Shown here piece by piece: positions 23,713 through 33,101 of a stretch of 64,000 nucleotides of DNA. Below the pieces are notes generated by a model. The model was not told where the DNA came from. It saw only the letters and a list, made by a program, of their open reading frames with translations, and searched no databases. Numbering within the stretch: position 1 is the first letter of the stretch; every line of letters starts with the position of its first letter. This DNA comes from Verrucomicrobiia bacterium (lineage in GTDB: Bacteria > Patescibacteriota > Saccharimonadia > Saccharimonadales > Saccharimonadaceae), in NCBI GenBank assembly GCA_035629335.1, contig DASPIB010000001.1, positions 434,001 through 498,000 of the forward strand, written 5' to 3'. The position numbers and the translations under genes were made by a program.

Positions 23713-25062
23713 ATGGTAAAAGCGAAAACTCGATACGTCTGCCAACAATGTGGCGCTACCCACACCAAATGGTCGGGGCGTTGTGATAATTGTGGCGCCT
23801 GGAATAGCCTCTTAGAACAAGCAGCTGAAGCACTCGGGAAGTCGGTGGTAGCGAAAAGCAGCGGCACGGTGCTCAAAGCGTCATCGCTCGCCGAAGTCGC
23901 AACCGAAGAAGTGTCGAGGCGTTTAAAAAGTGGTTTCGACGAACTTGATGAAGTGCTTGGTGGCGGTTTTATGCCGGGCGGCGTAGTGCTGATGGCCGGG
24001 CAGCCGGGCATGGGGAAAAGTACTTTGCTTTTGCAAACAGCTGCGCGAGTGGCGAAACACGCGCCGGTTTTATATGTGAGTGGTGAAGAATCGGCTGGAC
24101 AAATTAAACTACGAGCTGAGCGCTTAGGCGCAACTGCCGATGAGAGTCTGGCGCTAGCGGCTTCCACAAGCGCCGATGACATTGCAGCCACAATTCGCCA
24201 GGGAAGTTACAGGTTTGTGATTGTCGACTCAATGCAAACCGTCAGCCTGGCGGAAATTGCTTCAGCACCGGGGACGGTGAGTCAAATAACGAACGCCAGT
24301 AATGTTATCATTCGGGCGGCAAAAGAAACCACTACAACAGTGGTCCTGGTAGGTCATGTCACCAAAGAGGGAAGTATTGCCGGGCCGAAGGTGCTTGAGC
24401 ACTTGGTTGATGTGGTGTTGCAATTTGAGGGCGACCGCTACGGTGGTTTTAAAGTGGTGCGAGCCGTCAAAAACCGCTATGGCTCAACCAGTGAGGCAGC
24501 CTTATTTGAAATGACCGACCGCGGGCTGCAGACTGTCGATAACCCCTCGGCTGCACTACTGGCAGAAAGGCAAAATGCCGATGGATCAATTGTGCTCGCC
24601 ACGCTGGAGGGCACGCGTCCGCTACTGGTAGAGATTCAAGCACTTGTTAATTCGACGCATTTCGGGTATCCTAAACGCACAGCCTCAGGGTTTGATTTAA
24701 ATCGATTAAACTTGCTAGTCGCTGTTCTCGAACGACGTACGAAACTGAACTTATCGGATAAAGATATTTACATTAACGTTGTTGGTGGCTTAAAGCTACA
24801 AGACCCAGCTGCTGATTTAGCAGTTTGCATGGCGATTGCCTCGGCAGCCGCCGGTCGTAAGTTAAGCGATGAAGCGGTTGTATTTGGCGAAGTTGGTCTT
24901 GGCGGTGAAATCCGTTCGACACATAGCGCCGAACGCCGCATCGCCGAAGCGAAAAAACTTGGCTTCTCTTTTGCCATCGCGCCACCAGTCCGGCCACAAT
25001 CCTCTTTCGTGCACGAAGTGAAAGACCTCCGACAGGCATTAGTCGATTATCTACAAAATTAA
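23713..25062 (+). CDS. radA: DNA repair protein RadA
   Basis: RadA (Sms) is a RecA-like ATPase that processes recombination intermediates and drives branch migration. The 449-residue protein has the N-terminal four-cysteine zinc finger (CQQCG ... CDNCG, residues 8-28), Walker A GQPGMGKST near residue 97, the RadA-specific KNRYG motif near 255, and a C-terminal Lon-protease-like domain (from about 275; NLLVAVLERR, then DKDIYINVVGG). The length is standard. It is followed after 18 nt by the PIN-TRAM gene; radA and this gene are also near each other in Firmicutes and Actinobacteria (with disA between, absent here). Confidence 0.97.
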   Translation: MVKAKTRYVCQQCGATHTKWSGRCDNCGAWNSLLEQAAEALGKSVVAKSSGTVLKASSLAEVATEEVSRRLKSGFDELDEVLGGGFMPGGVVLMAGQPGMGKSTLLLQTAARVAKHAPVLYVSGEESAGQIKLRAERLGATADESLALAASTSADDIAATIRQGSYRFVIVDSMQTVSLAEIASAPGTVSQITNASNVIIRAAKETTTTVVLVGHVTKEGSIAGPKVLEHLVDVVLQFEGDRYGGFKVVRAVKNRYGSTSEAALFEMTDRGLQTVDNPSAALLAERQNADGSIVLATLEGTRPLLVEIQALVNSTHFGYPKRTASGFDLNRLNLLVAVLERRTKLNLSDKDIYINVVGGLKLQDPAADLAVCMAIASAAAGRKLSDEAVVFGEVGLGGEIRSTHSAERRIAEAKKLGFSFAIAPPVRPQSSFVHEVKDLRQALVDYLQN

Positions 25063-25080
25063 TAAAATAAAGGATATCAG

Positions 25081-26100
25081 ATGGATATTTTTGAATGGCT
25101 TGTTATAGCCTTATTATTACTTATAACTGCTGGTGTGGCGTATTTGGTCGCAACCTCTAATGCTGCGCCCCGGCTCCGAAAAAGCGGCACCGCGACCTTG
25201 GTAGACACGTCGGTACTGATTGATGGTCGAATTGTGGCAATCGCCCGAGCGGGCTTTGCCGGATCTGAGCTTATTGTGCCTCGCAGTGTGATTGCCGAGC
25301 TGCAATACTTGGCTGATATGGCAGATCACGAAAAGCGAACCCGTGCCCGCCACGGCCTCGATGTGGTGCAAGAACTGCAACAAATGAAACACATTGATTT
25401 AAAGATTCTGCAAGATGAACGTCCGGTAGATGGAGTTGACGCGCAGCTTATCCGACTGGCGAAGCGCTATAACGCCCAGCTAAGTACTATCGACTATAAC
25501 TTAAACAAAGTAGCCCAGGTAGAGGGAGTAACAGTATTAAACATCAATGAGCTGGCTCAGGCACTGCGTATTTCTTATTTACCCGGCGAACAGTCAACTA
25601 TATCGCTGGTTCAAGCTGGCCAAGGCCCAATGCAAGCTGTTGGCTACTTGCCAGACGGCACCATGGTGGTAGTAGAAAATGGCCATAAGCTGATAGGACG
25701 TGACGTAAAAGTTGAATTTACTCGTAATCTGCAAACGCAAGCTGGCCGGATGATGTTTGCCCGAATGGTTGGGCAAGAACAGCAGTCATCACGATCGCAT
25801 TCGCCTCAGCAGCCAGCCGAGAAGATCAAGAGCCAACCACAGCCAGTAAAACAACCGGCGCAGCAAAAGCGCACGCAGCAAGGTGCACAAAATAACAGCC
25901 AGAACAATAAAAAGCGTGGCAACCAGAAACGTCAGGAAGCAGCTGTAACACCGGTTCCGCCTAAGCAATCAACGGTAGCATCAAGCGAAGGTCTGGCTAC
26001 ACCCACTCAGCCCGCTCGTCCGGCAAGTCAGCCTCGTCGCCGAACGTCCCATAGCGCCGAAGATGCTTTAATTTCGCTTGCTAATAAAGACCGCTCATAA
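25081..26100 (+). CDS. PIN-TRAM domain protein (YacL-like)
   Basis: This 339-residue protein has one N-terminal membrane segment (about 7-24), a PIN domain (about 38-160) with VDTSVLIDGR, the conserved acidic residues of PIN nucleases and a final acidic site in TIDYNLNKVA, then a TRAM RNA-binding domain (about 170-232, with GYLPDGTMVVVENG). The last 100 residues are low complexity, rich in Q, P, K and S. It resembles the YacL family, usually with four N-terminal spans; here only one remains. Family members are predicted RNases, but targets are not known. It follows radA closely and ends at a strong terminator. Confidence 0.9.
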   Translation: MDIFEWLVIALLLLITAGVAYLVATSNAAPRLRKSGTATLVDTSVLIDGRIVAIARAGFAGSELIVPRSVIAELQYLADMADHEKRTRARHGLDVVQELQQMKHIDLKILQDERPVDGVDAQLIRLAKRYNAQLSTIDYNLNKVAQVEGVTVLNINELAQALRISYLPGEQSTISLVQAGQGPMQAVGYLPDGTMVVVENGHKLIGRDVKVEFTRNLQTQAGRMMFARMVGQEQQSSRSHSPQQPAEKIKSQPQPVKQPAQQKRTQQGAQNNSQNNKKRGNQKRQEAAVTPVPPKQSTVASSEGLATPTQPARPASQPRRRTSHSAEDALISLANKDRS

Positions 26101-26115
26101 TCAAGTAGGTTCTGT

Positions 26116-26155
26116 AATAAAAATATCACCCTTCCAGCAGGGTGATATTTTTATT
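26116..26155. terminator. bidirectional terminator
   Basis: AATAAAAATATCACCC (26116-26131) pairs perfectly over 16 bp with 26140-26155 around an 8-nt loop. A-rich and T-rich ends serve both the PIN-TRAM gene (plus) and the convergent penicillin-binding protein gene (minus). Confidence 0.92.
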
Positions 26156-26166
26156 TGGGCTCTAGA

Positions 26167-28875
26167 TTACTCCAGAGGGTTACCGCCGCCACCACCAGGA
26201 TCGCCATTTCCGCCATTATTTAGAGTCACGGTGAGGGATTGCGATGAGGTTGTTTCATACTCGGCAGCATCTCGTACAACAACAGTAATAGTATGGCTAC
26301 CGGCAGTGGTGAAGGTATGGAGCTTGCTATAAGAGGCGCCACCACGAGCAGAGAAGCTGGCAATGGTTTGCCCATCGACCTTAATCTCAACAGTTTTCAG
26401 CGGATGAGTGCCCTTGTTGACATTTGCTGTAATCTTGTACTGGCCCGTAGTCCCCACTTGCTCGGCAGTTATTGACGATACAAACGGTTTCACGTCGTTA
26501 CATTTATGAATATCATCTTGCTTAGTGACATCGTAGCCGCTTGGAGCGATGAGTGTTTCGCGGCGGGTAACAGGGTCCATCACCTTTTGTACCGTTAGTT
26601 CAGTACGGACATGTGCCGGCGTACAATTAGTAGCGCGTTTTTTAGAGACGGTGTCGAAAGCCATCTTTTGGCCACGAATGCCTTGATTCTTTGAATACCA
26701 CGACGGGAAGATATCTGTCCGCCCGGCAACTGCTAGGGTTTGTATTCCCGCGGGTCGCTGGAACCAATCTCCGGGTTTCCAGCTGCCATCGCGTTGGAAA
26801 ATCTCGGTATGGATTGGCCCCATGATCTCGCTTACAGTCGGGCCAACAACGCTTGAAAGAGCATGGCTCATCGGAGAGGTGTCATTATTGCCTACCCAAA
26901 TACCAAGGGTCGCACGGGGAGTATAGCTCATCATCCACAAGTCTTTTGAAAAATCGCCAATGTTCGAGGTACCAGTTTTGGTAGCGGTTTTTACACCCGG
27001 AACATTAAGCCCGGATGCGCCAAGACCAAAGGAAGGGGCTCGCGCAACGTCATCGCTGAGGATGTCGTTGATCATATAGGTAACTTGGGGGTCAAGTACC
27101 TGTTTGCCTTCGTCTTTCCATTTTTTAATGACGTCACCTTGGGTGTTTTTTACTTCCAGAATAGCGGTTGGGGGCTTGTATTCTCCCATGCGGGCAAAAG
27201 TTGCAAAAGCATTCGTGTGCTCTACCTGGCGCAAGCCACAACCACCAATGGCCGCCGCTAACTGCACTTGGCGGTCCACGCCTTGCGTGCAGTAACTTTT
27301 GTCACCCATGTCGTGAATAGTTTGAATAGTTGCATCTCGACCGGTAATATACATTGCCTTCACAGCCGGCACGTTACGTGATTGGGCCAGACCTTGGCGA
27401 ATCGTTAAATCTCCCAGGAAACGGTGGTCGTAGTTTTCTAGGACGTGACGATAAATATGATTAATTGGTTCGTCGCGTAGCACTGTACCAGCACCAAAGT
27501 TCAGCTGGCCCTCGGGTTTTTGCTTAAAGAGCGCCGCAAAAACCAGCGGCTTGATGGTTGAACCTGGCTGGATAAAGGCAATTGCGGCGTTATCTTGCCC
27601 GTAGCCAGGGTGATGGTAATTTCGGCTACCTTGGAGGGCAAGAATTTGACCAGTTGGCGTATCAACTATAGTTGCGGCACCATTGTTAAAGTTGGCAGAA
27701 GCTGGCAGTGATGAATTAAACAAATTAGTGATTGCTTGCTCAACCACTTTCTGTACTCGCCAGTCAAGGGTGGTTTTTACAGTTAATCCACCGCGCCCAA
27801 CCGTAGCTTTACCAAGCTCATTCTCAAGTTGACTGCGCACCATTTGTACGAAGTGAGGCGCTCGGATGTCTTTATACTGATCGGCTTCGGGACGAATTTT
27901 ATCAAGAATGTCGATTTTTTTAGCGGCTTCGGCTTCTTCTTTTGAAACATAGCCCTGGCTTGCCATGTTATCAAGCACTGTATGCTGGCGACGGACTAAG
28001 TCTTCATGGCCTTCTTGGTTGTAGGGGTCGTACCGACTTGGCTGTTGCGGAATACTTGCAAGAAGCGCTGCTTCTGCTAGGTTAAGATCTTTAGCGGATT
28101 TACCAAAGTAAGTTCGGGCGCCGGATTCAACACCGTTACGACGTCCACCGTATGGTGATTCGTTCATATACAGTGTCAGAATCTGATCTTTAGTGAACAT
28201 CCGCTCTACTTCAATTGCGAGAATTGATTCTTTTATCTTCCTTGGGATGCCCGTTATGCCGCGCGCCAAAGCTTCTTCTTCACTAATAAACACCTGTTTA
28301 ACTAACTGCTGGGTTAAGGTAGAACCACCTTGGGTGTCGCCGCCAGTGATGTTATTGACCGTTGCGCGCATAATGCCAGTAAAACTGACGCCATTGTGCT
28401 TATAGAAGTCGCGGTCTTCAATGGCGACGGTGGCGTCTTTCATGTATTTAGAAATATCTTTCGATTCAACCACCAGTCGATAATCTTTATCGCCACGGTC
28501 TTCCCAGAGGAGTACGTTATTACGGTCGTAGTAGCGGGTGACAGTGGTTTGGACACGTTTGTTGATTTCTTCTGGTCGAATCGCATTTAATTCCTGACGG
28601 AAATAAGCAAACAGCGCACCCACAAAAAGGACCACAAACAGCGCCGCCACGCCCACTATTTTTAATGCTAAAAAGGCCCCGCGGCGACTAAACCAAAACG
28701 CAAAAAAGCGCTTCGGATGCAACCTATAAAAAAACCGTTTGACCGGATGTTTTGGTAAGCTGGCTAAATATTCTGCCTTTTGGCGGGCGCGCGCATCTTT
28801 CTTTGAACGACGATTAGCCGACAGATTTGAATAGACACTCAAACCACGTGCGCCTCTTTTTGAAGGTTTTGTCAC
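26167..28875 (-). CDS. class A penicillin-binding protein (PBP1A type)
   Basis: This is a bifunctional peptidoglycan synthase of 902 residues. A basic cytoplasmic N-terminus (1-68) is followed by a membrane helix (about 69-91). The GT51 glycosyltransferase domain has VAIEDRDFYKHNG (Glu153) and GGSTLTQQLVKQ. The transpeptidase domain has the serine motif GSTIK, SRN and KTGTS. The C-terminus has an Ig/PKD-like beta domain and a glycine-rich tail ending NGDPGGGGGNPLE. The start is GTG with AAGGAG 11 nt upstream. It polymerises and crosslinks the cell wall. The gene is a single transcription unit, divergent from tyrS. Confidence 0.96.
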   Translation of the reverse strand: MTKPSKRGARGLSVYSNLSANRRSKKDARARQKAEYLASLPKHPVKRFFYRLHPKRFFAFWFSRRGAFLALKIVGVAALFVVLFVGALFAYFRQELNAIRPEEINKRVQTTVTRYYDRNNVLLWEDRGDKDYRLVVESKDISKYMKDATVAIEDRDFYKHNGVSFTGIMRATVNNITGGDTQGGSTLTQQLVKQVFISEEEALARGITGIPRKIKESILAIEVERMFTKDQILTLYMNESPYGGRRNGVESGARTYFGKSAKDLNLAEAALLASIPQQPSRYDPYNQEGHEDLVRRQHTVLDNMASQGYVSKEEAEAAKKIDILDKIRPEADQYKDIRAPHFVQMVRSQLENELGKATVGRGGLTVKTTLDWRVQKVVEQAITNLFNSSLPASANFNNGAATIVDTPTGQILALQGSRNYHHPGYGQDNAAIAFIQPGSTIKPLVFAALFKQKPEGQLNFGAGTVLRDEPINHIYRHVLENYDHRFLGDLTIRQGLAQSRNVPAVKAMYITGRDATIQTIHDMGDKSYCTQGVDRQVQLAAAIGGCGLRQVEHTNAFATFARMGEYKPPTAILEVKNTQGDVIKKWKDEGKQVLDPQVTYMINDILSDDVARAPSFGLGASGLNVPGVKTATKTGTSNIGDFSKDLWMMSYTPRATLGIWVGNNDTSPMSHALSSVVGPTVSEIMGPIHTEIFQRDGSWKPGDWFQRPAGIQTLAVAGRTDIFPSWYSKNQGIRGQKMAFDTVSKKRATNCTPAHVRTELTVQKVMDPVTRRETLIAPSGYDVTKQDDIHKCNDVKPFVSSITAEQVGTTGQYKITANVNKGTHPLKTVEIKVDGQTIASFSARGGASYSKLHTFTTAGSHTITVVVRDAAEYETTSSQSLTVTLNNGGNGDPGGGGGNPLE

Positions 28876-28912
28876 CGATATAGTACTCCTTAAGCATTAT
28901 GCTTTACGCACT

Positions 28913-28921
28913 ATTATAGCA
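28913..28921 (-). promoter_or_regulatory. extended -10 promoter of the penicillin-binding protein
   Basis: TGCTATAAT on the minus strand, 37 nt before the GTG start, giving a leader of about 30 nt with AAGGAG. Confidence 0.75.
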
Positions 28922-28953
28922 CCTTTCGTCTAGCATCAAATGGCTTTTATCGA

Positions 28954-28959
28954 TATACT
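28954..28959 (+). promoter_or_regulatory. tyrS -10 box
   Basis: TATACT lies 40 nt before the GTG start of tyrS. No convincing -35 is seen. A GGAGA ribosome site lies at 28985-28989. Confidence 0.45.
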
Positions 28960-28999
28960 AAACAGAGGTTAAATATAAAGTAATGGAGACAGCATTATC

Positions 29000-30220
29000 G
29001 TGACGCTTTCCGAAGAACTGCGCTGGCGCGGTTTTGTCAACCAAACGACCCTTAACGACCCGAGTGAGCTTGATAAAAAGCCAATTACTTTCTATTTTGG
29101 CGTCGATCCAAGCGCCGATTCGATGCAAGTCGGGAATCTTGCGATTGCGATGATGATTCGCCATTTCCTTCGCCATGGCCACAAGGCAGTACTGCTTGTT
29201 GGCGGTGCAACGGGCATGATTGGTGACCCCGGTGGCAAGGATGAAGAGCGGACCCTAAAGTCAATCGATGAAGTAGTAAAGAATAAAACTGCCATTGCCA
29301 GGCAGTACCAGCACATTTTTGACGGCATGCCGTTTACGCTGGTTGATAATTATGACTGGTTTAAAGACATTGGTTATTTAGATTTCTTGCGGGAAGTCGG
29401 GAAAAGCTTCTCTATGACCCAGCTACTCGATCGTGATTTTGTGCGGTCACGAATTGGAGAGGGTGGTTCAGGGATTAGCTACGCCGAATTCAGCTACACG
29501 TTAATTCAAGGCTACGACTTTTTGCATTTATACCGCGAGCATGGTGTTACTTTGCAGGTCTGCGGCTCCGATCAGTGGGGCAATTCGATTACCGGTGTCG
29601 AGCTCATTCGCAAGCTCGAAGGGGCTGAAGCCCATGTTTGGTCTGCACCGCTGGTGATCAATCGGGCTACTGGTAAAAAATTTGGTAAAAGCGAAGACGG
29701 CGCAGTGTGGCTCGACGACAAAAAAACCTCGGTGTATAAGTTTTATCAATTTTGGCTCAACACCGATGACGAAGGAGTGATAGACTACCTAAAAATCTAT
29801 ACGCTACTTTCAAAAGACGAAATCACCGCCCTGATTGAAGAGCATCAGCAAAATCCAGCTGCCCGGCTAGCGCAACAAAAACTGGCTGAAGAAGTTACCA
29901 AACTTGTGCATGGTGAAGCACGCACACAAGCTGTGCGAAATATTACGGACGCACTGTTTGGCGGTAAAGCATTTGCCGATATGGCTCACGACGAACTACA
30001 GCAACTCGCGGCAGAAATCCCAACAGCTGCGAACACAGAGATTGTTGAAGGGCTGGTTGAGGCCGGCATCGCGCAATCAAAGGGTGAGGCGCGGCGCCTA
30101 CTGCAGAGCGGGGCTATTTCTGTAAATGGGGAAAAAATAACTGAACCCACCACCTTCACGCAGCCGACCTTGGTGAAAAAAGGCAAAAATACTTTCTGCC
30201 TCCTTGCCTACGCCGCCTAA
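29000..30220 (+). CDS. tyrS: tyrosyl-tRNA synthetase
   Basis: This class I synthetase charges tRNA(Tyr). It has 406 residues. The HIGH-like motif is degenerate (in PSADSMQVGN, near residue 35-44), as in the TyrZ-like branch, and the KMSKS-like loop reads KFGKSEDG. The tyrosine-binding region with YTLIQGYDF and CGSDQWGN is intact. The C-terminal S4 RNA-binding domain occupies about 340-400 (EARRLLQSGAISVNG). The start is GTG with GGAGA upstream. recG follows after 4 nt, so the two are co-transcribed. Confidence 0.96.
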   Translation: MTLSEELRWRGFVNQTTLNDPSELDKKPITFYFGVDPSADSMQVGNLAIAMMIRHFLRHGHKAVLLVGGATGMIGDPGGKDEERTLKSIDEVVKNKTAIARQYQHIFDGMPFTLVDNYDWFKDIGYLDFLREVGKSFSMTQLLDRDFVRSRIGEGGSGISYAEFSYTLIQGYDFLHLYREHGVTLQVCGSDQWGNSITGVELIRKLEGAEAHVWSAPLVINRATGKKFGKSEDGAVWLDDKKTSVYKFYQFWLNTDDEGVIDYLKIYTLLSKDEITALIEEHQQNPAARLAQQKLAEEVTKLVHGEARTQAVRNITDALFGGKAFADMAHDELQQLAAEIPTAANTEIVEGLVEAGIAQSKGEARRLLQSGAISVNGEKITEPTTFTQPTLVKKGKNTFCLLAYAA

Positions 30221-30224
30221 TCTC

Positions 30225-32255
30225 ATGACACTCCAAACTCCAATTGCGAACATCAAAGGCGTCGGCCCGGTTACGGCGAAAAAGCTGCACGATGCTGGTA
30301 TTTTTACGGTAGACGATCTAGTGCAGTTTTTACCTAGAAAATATGAAGATTTTTCTCAGGTGACCCCGATTGCCGCCATTCGCCCCGGAAAAGTAACGGT
30401 TAAAGTAACGGTGGAGAACGTAAAAACTCGCCGCGTTCGGCGCGGCATGCACGTTACCGAAGCCACCCTTAGCGACCCAACGGGCAAGCTGTCAGCGGTG
30501 TGGTTTAATCAATCGTACCGAGCGGCGCAGCTCGAGGCACAGCAAGAATTTTTTATGTCTGGTGAATTCTCGCTGCAATATAATAAATATCAGCTAATTA
30601 ATCCTAGTGCTGAAAAAGCTGATGGCGAACACATTAACACCGATCGGATTCTGCCGATTTACCGCGAAGTTAAAGGCTTAAAGTCACATACAGTGCGGGC
30701 CCTTATTGCCCAACTAAAGCCACTCATTACCATGCTTCCCGAAACTTTGCCGAACGACATTGTGACTCAGCAGCAATTAATTTCCTACGCCGACGCGCTG
30801 CTTGGCTTGCATTTTCCTGAATCAGACGAACAGTTGCAGCGGGCTAAAGAACGCTTTGCCTTTGAAGAGCTGTTTGAATTGTTGCTGGCCAGCGGTTATA
30901 ACAAACTTGAAAACAACAAGCTTGAAGGTTGGCATATTCCTTTTGACGTTCAAGCGGCCAAAGAATTTGTTAGGCAATTACCGTTCAAGCTAACTAACGC
31001 CCAGCGCTTGGCCGCCTGGGAAATTGTGCAAAACTTTAACGCTAAAGTGCCAATGAATCGCCTGCTACAAGGGGATGTTGGCTCGGGTAAGACGGTGGTA
31101 GCTGGCTTTGCTGCCTATATGGCGGCCAGAGCCGGCTTCCAGACGGCAATTATGGCGCCCACCGAGATTTTAGCTACCCAACACGCCGCCACCCTTAGAA
31201 ACCTACTCGGTCCACTTGGCGTGGAGGTCGGGCTTCTAATTGGCCATATGCCAAAAAAAGCTAAAGAAATCTTGTACGAACAACTAGCCGGGGGTGCGGT
31301 AGAGGTAACGGTTGGCACGCACGCGTTATTACAAGAAAAAGTGCAGTTTCAGAAGTTGGGGTTCGTGGTGATCGACGAACAGCACCGTTTTGGCGTACAG
31401 CAGCGACAAACCTTGCTCCATAAAAGCGAACATATGCCGCATTTACTTGCTATGACAGCCACCCCTATACCACGCAGCTTGGCATTAACGGTTTACGGCG
31501 AACTTGATATATCAATCATTAACGAGCGGCCAGCAGGAAGGAAGCCGATAAAAACAGTTATTTGGTCACCGAACAGTCGTCCGCAGCTGTATGATCAGAT
31601 CGAACACCAGCTGGCAGCGGGTCGACAAGCCTACGTTATTTGTCCGTTAATCGACGCCAATCCCGATAACGAGCTCAAAAGCGTCCAGGCCGAATATAAA
31701 AAACTGCAGCAAGGGCCGTTTAAGCACCGCCGGATTGGCCTACTGCACGGGCAGCTAAAGGGAGACGAAAAAGAGGCGGTAATGCACGCTTTTCTCCGCC
31801 GTGAAACTGATATTCTAGTCAGCACCACGGTGGTGGAGGTAGGGGTAGATGTGCCAAACGCCACAGTTATTTTAATTGAAGATGCCGATCGCTTTGGCTT
31901 GGCGCAGCTTCACCAATTGCGTGGCCGAGTTGGGCGGAGCGATCAGCAAAGTTGCTGCTACTTGCTTACCAGTACCAGCGCCAAACCCAGCGCACGACTT
32001 CGTGAGCTCGAAAAAAGCAACGATGGCTTTTACTTGGCCGAGGTTGACCTGCAGCTTCGCGGTCCCGGTGAAATCTATGGTCGGGCGCAACACGGACAGC
32101 TTAATATGCGCCTGGCGAGCCTGGGCGATACGCCGCTTATCGCTCGAGCACAGCGGGCGGCATCTTTTTTCATTGAAAAAGGGTTTGATCTGTTACAATA
32201 TAAGAAGTTAGCAGCGCAAGTACGCCATTATCAGCGGCTCACAACGCTTAATTAA
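30225..32255 (+). CDS. recG: ATP-dependent DNA helicase RecG
   Basis: RecG remodels stalled replication forks and Holliday junctions. It has 676 residues from the ATG at 30225; a TTG at 30204 would overlap tyrS and is less likely. An N-terminal wedge/OB domain (to about 240) begins with a helix-hairpin-helix-like IKGVGPVTAKKL. The helicase core has Walker A GDVGSGKTVVA, the DEQHRFG motif II, TATPIPRSLALT motif III, and the C-terminal motifs VVEVGVDVPNA and QLRGRVGRS. All motifs are intact. It follows tyrS directly and is followed after 12 nt by an unknown zinc-site protein. Confidence 0.97.
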   Translation: MTLQTPIANIKGVGPVTAKKLHDAGIFTVDDLVQFLPRKYEDFSQVTPIAAIRPGKVTVKVTVENVKTRRVRRGMHVTEATLSDPTGKLSAVWFNQSYRAAQLEAQQEFFMSGEFSLQYNKYQLINPSAEKADGEHINTDRILPIYREVKGLKSHTVRALIAQLKPLITMLPETLPNDIVTQQQLISYADALLGLHFPESDEQLQRAKERFAFEELFELLLASGYNKLENNKLEGWHIPFDVQAAKEFVRQLPFKLTNAQRLAAWEIVQNFNAKVPMNRLLQGDVGSGKTVVAGFAAYMAARAGFQTAIMAPTEILATQHAATLRNLLGPLGVEVGLLIGHMPKKAKEILYEQLAGGAVEVTVGTHALLQEKVQFQKLGFVVIDEQHRFGVQQRQTLLHKSEHMPHLLAMTATPIPRSLALTVYGELDISIINERPAGRKPIKTVIWSPNSRPQLYDQIEHQLAAGRQAYVICPLIDANPDNELKSVQAEYKKLQQGPFKHRRIGLLHGQLKGDEKEAVMHAFLRRETDILVSTTVVEVGVDVPNATVILIEDADRFGLAQLHQLRGRVGRSDQQSCCYLLTSTSAKPSARLRELEKSNDGFYLAEVDLQLRGPGEIYGRAQHGQLNMRLASLGDTPLIARAQRAASFFIEKGFDLLQYKKLAAQVRHYQRLTTLN

Positions 32256-32267
32256 AACGAAGAAAAC

Positions 32268-33101
32268 ATGTATTCAGGCACGACATTGCGCCATGGTTCT
32301 GGAAATATTATCGGCACGCATCAAAAGATCGATCGTGTCGCACGCCGGCAATTTCAGAAATTTATTCCTACCGGAATTACCTTCCCGACCACTCGGCAAA
32401 TCCTACGATTTGAAGGCAAAAATGGCCCCGATGGCATCAAACGAAAAAGTCCGGCCGTCGATGAGCCGTGGCACTATTTTGACCCAACCGACAGTAGCGA
32501 TCGCCGCTTACTGGTAATTATTGAAGATCATTTAGCTAATTTAACGACAGCACTCTCCGACGGCAACCACGAACGAGCAGCTTTTGAAGCCGCCTGGCTG
32601 GCGCACGCTATTACCGATGGCCTTACGCCAGCGCACCATTACCCACTTGAAGAAAAGCTCTCGGAACTACGTGAAGGCAAAGGGCTTGAAACCCGTACTA
32701 GCGTGAAGGAGAAGCTGGTACTGCCGGGTAAAACGCCTCGGCAGAAGGTGCGTAATAACTGGGAATTTTGGGGTGCTAAAGGGGTAATGACCACGCATTT
32801 GTTATTTGAAACTGGGGTCGCGACCACCGTGGCGCCATTACGCCTTGAACACGCTATGACCAATGCAAACGAGCGGATTCGTGTTGAAAATGAGGGCTTT
32901 TTGCCCATCTTTCAAGAAATTGCACTGCAGATTTACGGGCTAAAAATGTATCAAACGTTCCATAGACACGGCTGGAGTCGTGAGCTCGCCCGGCAAACTA
33001 GGATTGAACTTGCGCCGCTTATTATTAAGGCCGTGGTGCTTGCTTGGTATGAAGCAGCTCTTCGGGCAGCGAAACGGAAAGAACGCCGAAAAAACTCATG
33101 A
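32268..33101 (+). CDS. phospholipase C/P1 nuclease-like zinc protein (predicted)
   Basis: This 277-residue helical protein has no confident name, but its metal-ligand pattern fits the zinc-dependent phospholipase C/S1-P1 nuclease fold. The core is WLAHAITDGLTPAHH with His113-x3-Asp117-x5-His123, followed by THLLFE with His177-x3-Glu181. Upstream candidates are His18, His69/Asp72 and His88. The N-terminal tryptophan ligand of secreted relatives is absent, and there is no signal peptide, so it would act inside the cell. Its stop overlaps the rsmD start (ATGA), and recG is just upstream. The function is inferred from the motif order only. Confidence 0.8.
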   Translation: MYSGTTLRHGSGNIIGTHQKIDRVARRQFQKFIPTGITFPTTRQILRFEGKNGPDGIKRKSPAVDEPWHYFDPTDSSDRRLLVIIEDHLANLTTALSDGNHERAAFEAAWLAHAITDGLTPAHHYPLEEKLSELREGKGLETRTSVKEKLVLPGKTPRQKVRNNWEFWGAKGVMTTHLLFETGVATTVAPLRLEHAMTNANERIRVENEGFLPIFQEIALQIYGLKMYQTFHRHGWSRELARQTRIELAPLIIKAVVLAWYEAALRAAKRKERRKNS

